This document shows, one piece after another, positions 1-12,739 of a stretch of DNA of 64,000 nucleotides. The DNA is taken from contig JAQFVV010006305.1 in the NCBI GenBank assembly GCA_028023455.1, forward strand, positions 3,213,001-3,277,000, written 5' to 3'. Position 1 is the stretch's first letter, and each line of letters opens with the position of its first letter. Under the pieces are notes generated by a model, which saw only the letters and a list, made by a program, of their open reading frames with translations, had not been told where the DNA came from and ran no database searches. The stretch comes from Epiperipatus broadwayi (Eukaryota; Onychophora; Udeonychophora; Euonychophora; Peripatidae). The position numbers were made by a program, and so were the translations under genes.

Positions 1-434
1 TTTTCTTTAACAAATACACTAAAAAATTAAATATGAATGCTTATTTTCAATTGAATTCAAAATGCTTTTTTTTCAAGCAATTATTAATCAAAGAAATCAT
101 CTGGATAACAGATTAAGAATATTATTAATTCCTTTTGCACTTATAATCCAATGATGATATGTCTTTACAATAGTAGATTCAATATCATTACATTAAACTG
201 AAAAAATAACTGATTGATCTTATAATCTTTCTATTGTTTTTTCAAAATATTACTGGAATCTTTAAGTAAAAAATTTCCAGTTATTTTATGTTTTTTTTAT
301 TGTTTTCAATAGATTCAATCACAACAGTAATAAAAACATTTTGAAAATCATGAATACTTAACAGAATCCATTAAAAATTTCTTAGAATCTTGTACAAAAT
401 CATCAAGTTAGCATTAAATTAACAAGATCCAATG
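1..434. other. AT-rich non-coding sequence
   Basis: No open frame of note, RNA gene or repeat structure is visible here. It is ordinary AT-rich background. Confidence 0.5.
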
Positions 435-562
435 AATGCTGGTTCTGCACCAAATACATATATTGGGGATCATTCATCTTTTTCACATGTATGTGGTCAT
501 GTGTATCAGTTGTCTGAGTTATGGAGTAAAGGATCAATATAGGATGAAAATCCTAAGCTCAA
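435..562 (+). repeat. Half copy of a dispersed foldback/MITE family
   Basis: This stretch matches the reverse complement of the left half of the foldback element at 49091-49474. Shared blocks include AAATACATATATTGG, GATCATTCATCTTTTT and GTGGTCATGTGTATCAG, in the same order and spacing. Only one half is recognisable, so it is a truncated or decayed copy. The short open frame that crosses it is incidental. Confidence 0.6.
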
Positions 563-1629
563 ATCTCTCTATTTACTATATAAATTTAATGTATTTTAAA
601 CAGCATATTTACAAATTATTTTACAATTTATTCAAAATAAGAAATTGCATTTTTAAAATGATTATAAGAGTAGTTAACTAAATAATACTAATTCTGAGCT
701 TGTGAAAATTATTTTCCTTTTCTTATTATATATATATATTGTAATGGAACGTATAAAATATAGATAGACTTATCGATATTTACAATATATATATATATAT
801 GCTTTTGCAGAATTCTCATTTTCATAGGAGAATTACTTATTGATCTCTCTTTATATGAGAATTAATTTTAGATATATATATGTGTATGTAATATCAAAAA
901 CAGTATTTTATATACAATAAAATAATGTTGGATTTAGAGAAAGAATATTATATAAGTACATAAGACAATTTGATACATAAATAGTAGAATTGTGCGAATA
1001 TATGAAAATTATGGAGAGTTGGATAAAATGTGTGAAAATAACAAATGTAAATTATCTGAAAATTTAAATTTTATTTATAAAATAAAATTAAAAAAAGTAA
1101 AAATACTTATTTATATAATTAATATTAGTACATTAAATTTATATGATTAATTTTAAATTCATTTTTTATATATGTGGCTGTGTCTGCATAAGTGCAAATA
1201 AATTAATACATGTGCACAAAAACTAATTTCATACTAGATTTCTTGCCAGTCTCTTAATATAATTTATTCTACCATCTCAATTTTAGCACTACATCATAAA
1301 CTATAATAAGCAGAAATAAATATAAAAGGCTTCAAAATGCAATAGCAAAATATTTACCTGCAATTCTAAAACCTGGATTAAAATGTAGTCAAATAAATCT
1401 TGAATTTTTTAAAATTTTCAATTAGATTCTGAATCCAATATTGATTGATAAATGGATATCTAATCATTATTATTTAGAAATTTAAAAAAAAAGTGCTCAA
1501 ATATTCATCATCTAGTAATTGCAAAAAATCAAGGTCATTAATGTTTTTTTATTCACTGCTCTTATGTTGGAGAGATCTTAACTCTGCAATTGAATGTTTG
1601 AAAACTATTTTACTGAACATATGCATGCG

Positions 1630-1631
<2 letters not shown>
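563..1631. other. AT-rich non-coding sequence
   Basis: About 1.1 kb with short TA tracts near 729-740 and 786-800 but no supported gene, RNA or longer repeat. Confidence 0.5.

Positions 1632-1715
<84 letters not shown>
1632..1715. repeat. (TA)n microsatellite, E1 insertion site
   Basis: About 42 uninterrupted TA units run directly into the outer end of the left LTR of E1. A short (TA)6 tract resumes right after the other LTR at 9502. The element therefore appears to have inserted into a TA microsatellite, leaving ATAT on both sides. Confidence 0.9.
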
Positions 1716-1718
<3 letters not shown>

Positions 1719-4344
1719 AACACCTGCCTGCATCTCTATATGCATTGAGCATGACATGCGTTTTCTAACATCGAGCAGCAATTAAGAAATATTCAAAGGC
1801 GTCCAAAATATACATTACTATAATCATACCTTTGAAAGGTTCATTTACTGCAACCTTTGCGCACCACCTTAAGAAAGAGATTGCTCCCCTGCTTCAGGGA
1901 TATGATCATGTAAATAATAAAAAGTTATAATCTCTTATATTTTCTTTTTTTATATATAAAATCAATAGAAAAGTGAATGCCTAACGAATGATTCCTGATC
2001 CCGGTAAGTTTAATCCCTGACTAGCTCAATCAACTCATGATTTCGAGATGGTGGTTTGTTGCTTCATTAACAGAAAAGGTCAAACAATAATATCATTATC
2101 AAATACACAGCACAATGCCATACTTTAAAATTAGATGTTAAATTTATTAAGCCCTCTATGATTATATAAATATTTACAGAATAAAGAAGAGAATAAACAC
2201 ACACATAAATGATATTAATTAAAATTCAAGCGTATAAATAAATTTTAAATAGTTTCATAAATGGGAAAGGAATGGTCTGAAATTTTCCTCTGCTTACACT
2301 TTAAACTCAAAACTTGGAATAAATTACTTATACAAAAACAATGTGTATTGGCCATGGTATGCATGTGTTTCATAATAAAAAAAAGATTTAGCCATGAGTT
2401 AATGATATTTGAATCTTAAACGTTCCATAATATGAGTCCTGCACATGGTGGACAATAATAATTATTTGGAACACTTTCTAATACACTTTTATTCCTTATG
2501 GAAACAATCCTGCACATAGCGGATGGAATAAATTTACAAGGGGAACAAACTCATGCTCAACTACAATTTGAATCTTAAAAGTTCCATAATATGAGTCCTT
2601 CCCATAGCGGACAATAATAATTATTTGGAACACTTTCTTACACACTTTTATTCCTTATGAAAACAATCCTGCACTTAGCGGATGGAATAAATTTACTATT
2701 ATTTCAAAGCAAAACACATACATCCAATGACCAAACCACCCAACTATTTCTATTTAACTATTTTGAAATATTGAAATATTTCATATTTACTTTCTCTTTT
2801 CTTTTATAATTTATTTAGATACTCCAATGAATTACGTGTACCTTTACGTTAAAATTACAAACTAAATATTTATAACTGAATTACGCAATTCATTGGTTCA
2901 TTTAATAATAGCAATATTAGTAAAATAACGAATTACTCGTAATAAGACATACAAAATAGATATAAAAACATAAATAATACTTCCTGAAGGCTTCGTTCTT
3001 CTCCAGGCTAGAATTTTGAGGGCAATATATATCTGCTATGCAGGTGATTAGTTAACAGGGCTTCAATGGAGGTTGGCAAATTGTCCATAGCAGCTACATT
3101 TTAAAAAATAGAAAGTCACATCACTGGATGGCTATGTAGGTCTTTGAGCAGTGCGAATGTACCAAACTTGGTCTCCTACTCCATATTCATTGTTGTATCA
3201 CTAATAAATCTTGATTCCATTCAGTATTGCTTCCTTTCTTCTTTATTTAATTGGGCAGTATTCTTTCTCCCTTCGGTTAATACTTTTTTTAAAATACGTT
3301 CAGCTCTTAGTGACTCTTCCACTTGTTCAGCATTCCAAAAAAATAGTTTTTACACTCATAATTCTGCTTTTCTGTCAGTACACTCTGAAAACTATACTGC
3401 TAACTCAAAGAGAATGGGTAAGAGTGCCCGTGTGAGTATCAATGAATATAACCCAGCTAACTAAATCAATTTCACCTGACCAGCCTTTATATATCCCCCC
3501 CCCCATTACAGGGTGTATTCTCTCATCCCCTCCACAAGTTATTGCTTTTACATTTCTGTTTTTAATTAAATTATTAATCCCTGTTTTTAATTACTTAAGT
3601 CCAAACAATGGATTTAATTTTAGCTATCTGCTTGGAAAAAAATTTGTCTTACGATAACTTTATCTTTTAATTAATTTCAGAATTTCACAGACCATTTAAA
3701 TTCCAATCCCTTGATTTCTTTAAACAATAAAATAAAATCACATTTATTTAATTAAATAATTTTGAGTAGGTGTCAAGCCGAATGACCACTGATACAATTT
3801 CTACATTTTTTTCCAAAAACATTATACAATAAAAGAAAGAGGTCATTGGCTTGCCTGCGGTCATGAACATTAAGTTCTAAAAAAAAATTATAAAACTTAA
3901 ACTGTATACTTGTTGTCACATAAAAATTGTTTTTAAGTTTTCCAAAAAGAATATTCAACAAGCAACAGAAAAAAAATACAACATTTGAGAATCTAAAATA
4001 AAATCAAAATAAAACATGTTTACTGTTGGGTTACTTGCAAATACATTTCAGTTTCCCGCAAAAATTTCTTTAATGCCCTACCATATTTATTCACATCATA
4101 AATAAAAAAAATATATAGCATTTATTAACAGCAAAATACATATTTACATGTGGTGTCCACATTTGTTTATTTATAAGCATATTATCACCATTCATCCTAT
4201 TTGTTTACAATATATTGTGTGTGTAAGCAACAGAGAAAATATACCTGCACAGACCACTCCTTTTATTATAATATGTACATTTGTTTGGGCTGCAACTATG
4301 CTTGCAGCCATCTTTGTGGCAGTCATTTAAGACTGACTGTCACA
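1716..4344 (-). repeat. E1 3' LTR
   Basis: Direct copy of 6867-9501, starting TGTAAC and ending GTCACA on the plus strand. It contains a 159-bp internal duplication (units starting near 2408 and 2567). Short plus-strand frames inside are shared with the other LTR only because the LTRs are duplicates. They lie antisense to the element and have no recognisable product. Confidence 0.9.
2408..2695. repeat. 159-bp duplication with hairpins in the E1 3' LTR
   Basis: Two units start with TTTGAATCTTAAA at about 2408 and 2567. Each holds two hairpin-like modules, GTTCC...GGAAC and TTATTCC...GGAATAA. The loop region of each module carries a variant of TCCTGCACATAGCGGA, which can itself pair TCC/GC with GC/GGA. 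That gives four such motifs per LTR. The other LTR has the same arrangement near 7568-7855. Confidence 0.75.
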
Positions 4345-4347
4345 ATA

Positions 4348-4359
4348 CCTCCCTCCCTT
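4348..4359 (-). promoter_or_regulatory. E1 polypurine tract
   Basis: On the minus strand the bases before the 3' LTR read AAGGGAGGGAGG, ending 3 nt from the LTR edge at 4344. This is a textbook plus-strand primer in sequence and position, and it fixes the element's orientation. Confidence 0.85.
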
Positions 4360-4433
4360 AATGAGACTTCTAAATGGGTTAACCATTTAAAGTCTATATT
4401 AAATTACTTTTACCTATATATAATATTATTGAT

Positions 4434-4930
4434 GAATATACTAGTTTACTACAAATTTAAAACGAAATATTATATTAGTTTGACTATATACGATTGTGTT
4501 ATTAATAATGAAAATAAAAATCTTAAGGGATATACTAATTTATATTTAGCTATATGCACTAATACCAAAGAATATACTAGTTTATTATATATTTAAAAAG
4601 AAATATTAGTTTATATTTAACTATATACGAAAGTGTTGAAAATAAAAATCTTAAGGGATATACTACTTTATATTTAGCTATATACACTAATACTAAAGAA
4701 TATACTAGTTTATTATATATTTAAAAAGAAATATTAGTTTATATTTGACTATATACGAGTATTATTAATAATGAAAATAAAAATCTTAAGGGATATACTA
4801 ATTTATATCTAATACTAATGAATATACTAGTTTATTCTATATGTAACAAAAAAATATTAGTTTATACTTAACTATATATATACAGTTGTGTCATTAGAAA
4901 ACGAAAATCAAAATCTTAAAGAATATATAC
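4434..4930. repeat. Tandem repeat of 122-136 bp in the E1 interior
   Basis: Four diverged units begin with GAATATACTAGTTTA at 4434, 4570, 4698 and 4820. Each contains AATATTAGTTTATA and AAAATCTTAAGGGATATAC blocks. It lies between the end of gag and the polypurine tract, where pol would be in a complete element, and has no coding signature. Confidence 0.8.
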
Positions 4931-4986
4931 ATACAAAAATACAAATCTATTAATCGTAATGTCCAATGATTGTGTACATTGATATC

Positions 4987-6290
4987 CTAATTTTTACTCG
5001 GTCCTGGTGTAGGTGATGAAGATCTGTATCCCTTTCCTTTTTTGTATTTATGTCCATTGTCATCACTGTTGCTTTCTGTACGCTTAACATATGTTTCGGG
5101 ACTTTGGCTCCTATGCCTAGCCTTTCTATGCCAATACGCTTGTCTTTGGACATTACCATTCCAGTTTATGGAGTTTATACCCATGTTTTCTCTGGCCTTA
5201 TCTGTAGGTTTGTTTTGTTGGGTTGTATCGATTATATTTAGTAAATCTGCTAGCTGTTCTATTGAGTTAATATTTACCGTTAAAAGCATTTGTTTGATAC
5301 GGAACGGTAAATTGTGCCGTATTATTCTGATGATCTGGCCCTCAGATATATGACAGGCTTTTAAAGTCCGGAGCTTGGCCACTTGTCTTCTGAAGAACTT
5401 TGAGTAACTCTCACCTCCACCCATTTTATATTTTTCTTGCATTATTTGGTATAATACCATCTCTTGTCTTTCGTCACTCCAGAAGTTTCACAGCAAAGCC
5501 TTTTTATATTATTCGGACATGTTTGGGTGGTGAAACAGTGATTCCCACCATGCATGAGCATCCCCTTGGAGATGGCTGTATGCTATTATTAACTGGCTAG
5601 TATCATCCATCCTATTTATTCTAAAATACTTTTCTAAACTATTAAGATGCTCTATCGGAGCCTCACTTGTCTGCCCTTCGAACACTCCTATCTTTAGAAA
5701 TTGGTTTATATTTGGTAAATATGTATAGGTCCTATCTCTTTCTACTGACTTTCCTACTACTGTATATGCATTATTTTTTCTATTTTATTTCTACCTTGCT
5801 GCTGACTATTTTCACTCTCTCTTACTTTCTGTTCGTTCTCCCTCACTACTATATTCAAATTATCATTTCCTCCTTTACTATCTATACATTCTTTCATATG
5901 AGTATAAAATGTTTCATTATTAGCCTCCTGTTCATGTTTGTCATTGCTGACCAGTGCTATCGCTTCCATATTTTGGACTCTTATTTCCAATTTTCGTACC
6001 GTTTCCTCCTTCACACTGCATATTCTCTGGGACAAGTCTTCTATTCGTTTTTCCATATCTTTTCTTACATCATCTATTTGCCTTGGTACTTTAGCTATTT
6101 CTTCTCTCATTTCTTTCATAAAGTCCAACATTATATTTATTAAGTTTTTTCCCTCCATTTCAGATTCTATTCTATTTTGCTCATTGCTTTCTGTTTCTAC
6201 ATTGCTTTCCTGCTCTATATCTCGACTTTCTTCATCCTTTTTATTTAAGTTTTGCTCATCCATTTTTTTTGTAAATGATCTGGTCCACAT
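4987..6290 (-). pseudogene. gag: Broken gag of E1
   Basis: Two open segments are separated by stops and frame changes between about 5460 and 5757. The N-terminal segment (6290-5757, ~177 codons) is charged and coiled-coil-like, with many Glu/Lys/Gln and a phase such as MEKRIEDLSQRICSVKEE. The C-terminal segment (5460-4987) has the retrotransposon Gag signature: ESYSKFFRRQ, then ISEGQIIRIIRHNLP, then NINSIEQLADLLNIID. It ends in a basic, Ser/Pro-rich tail without a CCHC zinc knuckle. Reading upstream of 5460 gives FWSDERQEM in frame and then an in-frame TGA. Gag forms the particle that packages element RNA. Here it is broken and probably inactive. No frame after it encodes protease or polymerase. 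Confidence 0.8.
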
Positions 6291-6339
6291 GAATAAATAC
6301 TATTTATTAGTTCTTTCAGTAAACCGTTCTTTCTTTACA

Positions 6340-6600
6340 ATATCTAGATGATAACAAGGTATTCTGTTTATTTATAACAAAGTATTCTGTTTATTATTTT
6401 TTTATTAAATCTCGATGCTAACAAAGTTTTCTAGTTATCTATTTCACTCTTTACTATATCTAAACGTTAACAAAGTATTTTATTTATTTCTTACAAAGTA
6501 TTCTACTTATTTCTAACAAAGTATTCTGTTTATTTATTTGTTATTAAAACTCAATGCTAGCAAAGTATTCTATTTATTTATTTCTTATTTATTAAATCTC
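6340..6600. repeat. Short interspersed repeats in the E1 leader
   Basis: The motif ACAAAGTATTCTGTTTATTT and close variants recur about seven times (near 6352, 6377, 6430, 6469, 6495, 6519 and 6561). They lie between the primer-binding site and the gag start, in the untranslated leader on the minus strand. No coding potential is seen. Confidence 0.7.
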
Positions 6601-6841
6601 GGTACATTCACACTTAGCTCACCCTAATTTGTTTGCCATCTATATATATCTAGTATATGTTAATTTATTTATTACTTTCTCTCTCTTTTTTATTATTATT
6701 CTCAATTAAAGCTTGATATCTGCCCAAACCTCTCCTATTAAAAAAAAAAAATAATAATTTTTTTTATTTCATTTATTATTTATATAACACGGCTGTGACC
6801 TCCACTATTAACTTATGTGCATACAAATTGCATCGTGCCCA

Positions 6842-6859
6842 ATAACATGTTGGTCACCA
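6842..6859 (-). promoter_or_regulatory. E1 primer-binding site
   Basis: On the minus strand, 7 nt inside the 5' LTR, the sequence begins TGGTGACCAACATG. It starts with the required TGG and matches the tRNA-Lys(1,2)-type site (TGGCGCCCAACGTG) at 11 of the first 14 positions. Two of those three differences are the change expected from CpG loss. The last four bases of the usual 18 do not match. Confidence 0.6.
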
Positions 6860-6866
6860 TTTTTAC

Positions 6867-9501
6867 TGTAACGGTTGCTGCCTGCATCTCTATTCGCATT
6901 GAGCATGACATGCATTTTCTAACATCGAGCAGCAATTAAAAAATATTCAAAGGCGTCCAAAATATATATTACTATAATCATACATTTGAAAGGTTCGTTT
7001 ACTGCAATCTTTGTGCATCACCTTAAGAAAGAGATTGCTCCCCTGCTTAAGGGATAAGATCATGTAAATAATAAAGAGTTATAATCTCTTATATTTTCTT
7101 TTTTTATATATAAAATCAATAGAAAAGTGAATGCCTAATGAATGATTCCTGATCCCGGTAAGTTTAATCCCTGACTAGCTCAATCAACTCATGATCTCGG
7201 GATGGTGGTTTGTTGCTTCGTTAACAGAAAAGGTCAAACAATAATATCATTATCAAATACACAGCACTAGGCCATACTTTAAAATTAGATGTTAAATTTA
7301 TTAAGCCCTCTATGATTATATAAATATTTACAGAATAAAGAAGAGAATAAACACACACATAAACGATATTAATTAAAATTTAAGCGTATAAATAAATTTT
7401 AAATAGTTTCATAAATGGGAAAGGAATGGTCTGAAATTCTCCCCTGCTTACACTTTAAACTCAAAACTTGGAATAAAGTACTTATACAAAAACAATGTGT
7501 ATTGGCCATGGTATGCACGTGTTTCATAATAAAAAAAAAGATTTAGCCATGAGTTAATGATATTTGAATCTTAAATGTTCCATAATATGAGTCCTGCAAG
7601 TGGCAGACAATAATAATTATTTGGAACCCTTTCTAACACACTTTTATTCCTTATGGAAACAATCCTGCACGTAGCGGATGGAATAAATTTACAAGAGGAA
7701 CATACTCGTGCTCAACTGCAATTTGAATCTTAAAAGTTCCATAATATGAGTCCTGCCCATAGCGGACAATAATAATTATTTGGAACACTTTCTTACACAC
7801 TTTTATTCCTTATGAAAACAATCCTACCCTTAGTGGATGGAATAAATTTACTATTATTTCAAAGCAAAACACATACATCCAATGACCAAAACACCCATCT
7901 ATTTCTATTTAACTATTTTGAAATATTGAAATATTTCCTATTTACTTTCTCTTTTCTTTTATAATTTATTTAGATACTCCAATGAATTACATGTACCTTT
8001 ACGTTAAAATTACAAACTAAATATTTATAACTGAATTACGCAATTCATTGGTTCATTTAATAATAGCAATATTAGTAAAATAACGAATTACTCGTAATAA
8101 GACATACAAAATAGATATAAAAACCTAAATAATACTTCCCGAAGGCTTCGTTCTTCTCCAGGCTAGGATTTTGAGAGTGATATATATCGGCTGTGTAGGT
8201 GATTACTTAACAGGGCTTCAATGGAGGTTGGCAAATTATCCATAGCAGCTACACTTTAAGAAATAGAAAGTCACATCACTGGATGGCTATGTAGGTCTTC
8301 AAGTGGTGCGAATGTACTGAACTTGGTGTCCTACTCCATATTCATTGTTATATCACTAATAAATCTTGATTCCATTCCGTATTGCTTCCTTTCTTCTTTA
8401 TTTAATTGGGCAATATTCTTTCTCCCCTCGGTTAATACTTTTTTAAAAATACGTTCAGCTCTTAGTGACTCTTCCACTTGTTCAGCATTCCAAAAAAATA
8501 GTTTTTACACTCATAATTCTGCTTTTCCATCAGTACACTCTGAAAACTATACTGCTAACTCAAAGAGAATGGGTAAGAGTGCCCGTGTGAGTATCAACGA
8601 ATATAACCCAGCTAACTAAATCAATTTCACCTGACCAGCCTTTATATATCCCCCCCCCATTACAGGGTGTATTCTCTCATCCCCTCCACAAGTTATTGCT
8701 TTTACATTTCTGTTTTTAATTAAATTATTAATCCCTGTTTTTAATTACTTAAGTCCAAACAATGGATTTAATTTTAGCTATCTGCTTGGAAAAAATTTGT
8801 CTTACGATAACTTTATCTTTTAATTAATTTCAGAATTTCACAGACCAATTAAATTCCAATCCCTTGATTTTTTTAAACAATAAAATAAAATCACATTTAT
8901 TTAATTAAATAATTTTGAGTAGGTGTCAAGCCGAATGACCACTGATACAATTTCTACATTTTTTTCCAAAAACATTATACAATAAAAGAAAGAGGTCATT
9001 GGCTTGCCTGCGGTCATGAACAATAAGTTCTAAAAACAAAAATTATAAAACTTAAACTGTATACTTGTTGTCACATAAAAATTGTTTTTAAGTTTTCTAA
9101 AAAGAATATTCAACAAGCAACAGAAAAAAAAATACAACATTTGAGAATCTAAAATAAAATCAAAATAAAACATGTTTACTGTTGGGTTACTTGCAAATAC
9201 ATTTCAGGTTCCCGCAATAATTTCTTTAATGCCCTACCATATTTATTCACATAATAAACAAAAAAAAATATATAGCATTTATTAACAGCAAAATACATAT
9301 TTACATGTGGTGTCCGCATTTGTTTATTTATAAGCGTATTATCACCATTCATCCTATTTGTTTACAATATATTGTGTGTGTAAGCAACAGAGAAAATATA
9401 CCTGCACAGACTACTCCTTTTATTATAATATGTACATTTGTTTGGGCTGCAACTATGCATGCAGCCATCTTTGTGGCAATCATTTAAGACTGACTGTCAC
9501 A
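6867..9501 (-). repeat. E1 5' LTR
   Basis: Partner of 1716-4344, 2635 bp long. It is bounded by TGTAAC and GTCACA on the plus strand and followed by a (TA)6 tract. Promoter and polyadenylation signals must lie inside, but I could not single them out in such AT-rich DNA. Confidence 0.9.
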
Positions 9502-9639
9502 ATATATATATATATAGTCTGAGTTATTAATTATTTACACAGATGTGTTTTGATAGATATTTGATAACTCTAAAATATAATAATAAACATAACTTCACAA
9601 TTGTTATTGGCTTATTATAAAGATAACATTATTATATAA

Positions 9640-10838
9640 TGTGCCGGTCTAAATCATATATTCATTCAACAAGACCAATAATCCAAGCAAAAGTACCTTG
9701 AATCCAACCATGCACAAGATACATATGTCAGCACAAGGATGAATCCTAACCTATTTGCCTAAACTATTGCCTCTCTGACTAATGGATAACATTTGGGATG
9801 ACACTAGCAGTGCTTGGTTTTATTCGGTCCCAGCTGAAGGTCATGGTTCACATAGAGACTCAAAATAATAAAAGGGTTTATATGAAAATTTAATATAGTG
9901 AATTGCTGAATGGTACAGAGGTGATTGGATGTCGATTTCTAATGGTTTGAACCATCATAATCATAATTCTTGATGGCAACATTACAAAGAAGTGAATTTA
10001 CATCAAAGAAATATTATAATAAATAGAGTAATTAATTTTAGAGATTGGGAGTGATGACAAACTAAAGTTATTTAAAATAACAATATTATAGGAATTTATT
10101 AAGAAATTTAGTACAAAATAAGTTAAGTCTTTGTTTATACAATTTGGTTATTTTCTTTAATTTGTTTTGATGTGGCTTTGACAAACAATGTAAAAGTTTG
10201 TTAATTAGTCAGCCAAAACCAATCAGCAATAAAATATTATTAGCCCTCTTCAAGATATTACAAGGAAATCTGTTTATATATATAAGACATGAAAGATGGG
10301 CATTTAAAACACTACTACATTTAAAATCATTTGTATATAATGAGTGTGGAAAGCAAAATAGTTCTTAAATAAATAATTGACAATTATACAGTCAGATTTA
10401 ATTAATTAACGAAATTGGTTTGTGAAGGATGTGCCATCATGGGAGAGAGCCTTTCAGGTTTGCTAAATAAAGATATAAAATGATGAAGAAGGCAGTATCC
10501 TATTATAGATTACAACAAAAATAAATGAGGTCTGTTATGAACCTCTGGGTGGCTTTGCTAAAGGCAATTCCTAGTAAATGCAACTAGATGATGAGAAATG
10601 CTGGCCCTCTAGCCAAATCATATCTCTAAATACTCATAATAATATTTTGATGTGCTGGTCTTTCCATACACATCTTAAATGGCAATGCCTGAAAAGGGAT
10701 CCCTTGGTATGATCTACATCTACTTTGAGGGAGTGTGAAAGATTGGATTGTTCATAGTTAAATTTCCGAAGGTCCTGATGAGTAAGTAGCAAAGCAAAAT
10801 AATAAATGAATGGTTGTAGCTATAAAAAAACGTTAATG

Positions 10839-10887
<49 letters not shown>

Positions 10888-12730
10888 TATATAGATAGAT
10901 AGATAGATAGATAGATAGTGTATCACTAACAAAATTAATCAATGAATTCCTGATTAAAATAATCAGTTCCCTGATGTCAATAGAAAGTCTCCACAAACCT
11001 TAGTCCACTAATGAATGAATCATAAATATAATATATATTAAAAAAAGAAATTAAGTAAAATATAAATTGTTTTCCACACTTCACAAATATTTCATTTATT
11101 AATAAGTTTTTAAATAGTTTATCAAAGATTACAAAATAAGACTGTTTTTAATTAACATAGACGGGCATTGAATATCAAACTAATAAATTGTAAATCATAA
11201 TTTTAATATTTTTCTGACAAATAAAATATATGTATGAAATATATACTGAGAAAATTCTATGATAAATTTTACTTAATTGATTCACTAAAATTATTTATTC
11301 TTTCAGAAATAATTACAGGGCTATTTTAAATTGGAGGTAATAGTAAGATACTTTTAAAATAAATCATTCAAAATAAATTTATAATGATATACAAAACTAA
11401 ATGAGCTTTCTATTAATTAATTTATGGGAAGTAAGTCTCCCGTAATGATTTTGACTGGAAAAATAAGAGGGAGAAAATTTAAAGTTAATAGCTCATTGAA
11501 TTTTGTACTTGGAAATTTCAGTAAATCAAATATTCTAAATAAACCAACAAAAATTAATTTAATTTGCCGCATCAAAATAATGTAAGATTTTATAAGAATT
11601 GATATTTTAAATTTAATAAAATTAAAAAAACCCATTTTCAACCAAGCCGTATAAACATCACACAGATATATAAAATATAAATTAGTATTGGTTTGGAAAA
11701 CAAGTAAAATGGAATCAATGGCTTGCAGCGAATTGGATGTTACCTCAGAATTAATCAGTAGGCATTTCATGGCTTGAAACAGGCAGTTAATACAGTCAGA
11801 TCATTTCAGGCTTCCTCAACAAAAACAGTCTCTGGCTAGATGTTTAAAGCATGGGAAAGGCATGGATGGGTTGGTGGGTCAGAGCTTCGGAAAGCAAGGG
11901 TCGATCTTTTAGCCAGTCATTCTTTAATCACGATGTACTGAATCTAAACTACACTCTTCAGTCTCTTCCCATAAAATTCAATAATAATAATAATTTTTCA
12001 CTATTTATGTGTTCTGGTCTTATCTACAGGATTAAATCTACAGTGACAACTGCAAATTGCAACTGCTCTAAGTGGTTCTGTGAGGTTAGTGCCTGCTTTG
12101 GAGGGAAAATCTATAACTCTGCATGAAAATGCCCCAAGGGTTGATTTGCTAATTAAAAAACAACAACAAGCATATTAAGTTTATCAGTCATTGTACTAAC
12201 AAAATCTATTTAATTAAGGTTTAGATTAACAAAAATGTAGATTTTATTCAGAAAAATTTTAGGAATTTGGTACAATGACTTTCAAACATATTTGACATAA
12301 ACTTAAGCAGAAATTTACAAAATATTTCTTACAAATATTACATTGTTGAAATAATTGACTCTCTAATGTACATTGATTAAAAGATAAATATAAATTGTTA
12401 CCAACTGATTAATTGAAGAAAAATGAATTTTAATAAAAGAATTTAAAATATTTGTAACATTTTATACATATCCAGGGTTCAATTCGATTTAACAAAATAA
12501 ACACAATATACATTTTTTTACAAATACAAAAGAATAAACTATCATAAAAAGGTTAGTTTTAATTATAAAATAAGATTAATAAAAAATAAAAGTTTATAAT
12601 ATTGCTTAAAATATACTACCACCTAATATGAGATAAGTGTCAGTTAATAAGGATTGGGTTGAAACCCAGACTGGTGCTGATGACATTGGCACTAGGTGAA
12701 GCAGAAAGATGTACTATATTTTCAGCTTCA
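9640..12730 (-). repeat. E2 3' LTR (3091 bp)
   Basis: Direct copy of the right LTR minus its satellite. It holds a TA/GATA microsatellite at 10842-10918. At the position corresponding to the satellite in the other copy (near 11020-11045) there is only an AT-rich junction, so this is the empty site. A frame at 11851-12126 is open in both LTRs, but it is antisense and unrecognised. Confidence 0.87.
10842..10918. repeat. (TA)n(GATA)n microsatellite
   Basis: A TA tract of about 22 units is followed by GATA units inside the E2 3' LTR. The other LTR has only a short version at 17837-17851, so the tract length changed after insertion. Confidence 0.9.
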
Positions 12731-12739
12731 TATCCCTTG
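12731..12739 (-). promoter_or_regulatory. Possible E2 polypurine tract
   Basis: On the minus strand CAAGGGATA directly abuts the 3' LTR. It is short for a polypurine tract, but the position is right. The stretch 12740-13120 next to it is non-coding. Confidence 0.4.

Larger units (their letters stand above)
1716..9501 (-). mobile_element. E1: gag-only LTR retrotransposon with giant LTRs
   Basis: Two direct repeats of 2629 and 2635 bp flank a 2.52-kb interior. On the minus strand the order is canonical: 5' LTR 9501-6867, primer-binding site 6859-6842, broken gag 6290-4987, polypurine tract 4359-4348, 3' LTR 4344-1716. The LTRs start TG and end CA, and both outer flanks read ATAT, a 4-bp duplication (ambiguous because the target is a TA repeat). 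No protease, reverse transcriptase or integrase is present, and there is no room for them. It resembles the gag-only TR-GAG class described in plants. The two LTRs differ at roughly a dozen positions in the first ~195 bases, so insertion is not very recent. Confidence 0.88.

Noticed and set aside
3144-3464. Plus-strand open frame, also present at 8323-8619
   Set aside because: Its conservation only reflects LTR duplication. It is antisense to E1 and resembles no known protein.
10768-10790. Hammerhead-like CTGATGAG core in the E2 LTR (also near 17766)
   Set aside because: The required GAAA and flanking stems are missing on inspection.
11851-12126. Plus-strand open frame shared with 20369-20623
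   Set aside because: Same reason: both lie in paired E2 LTRs, antisense to the element, with no family resemblance.
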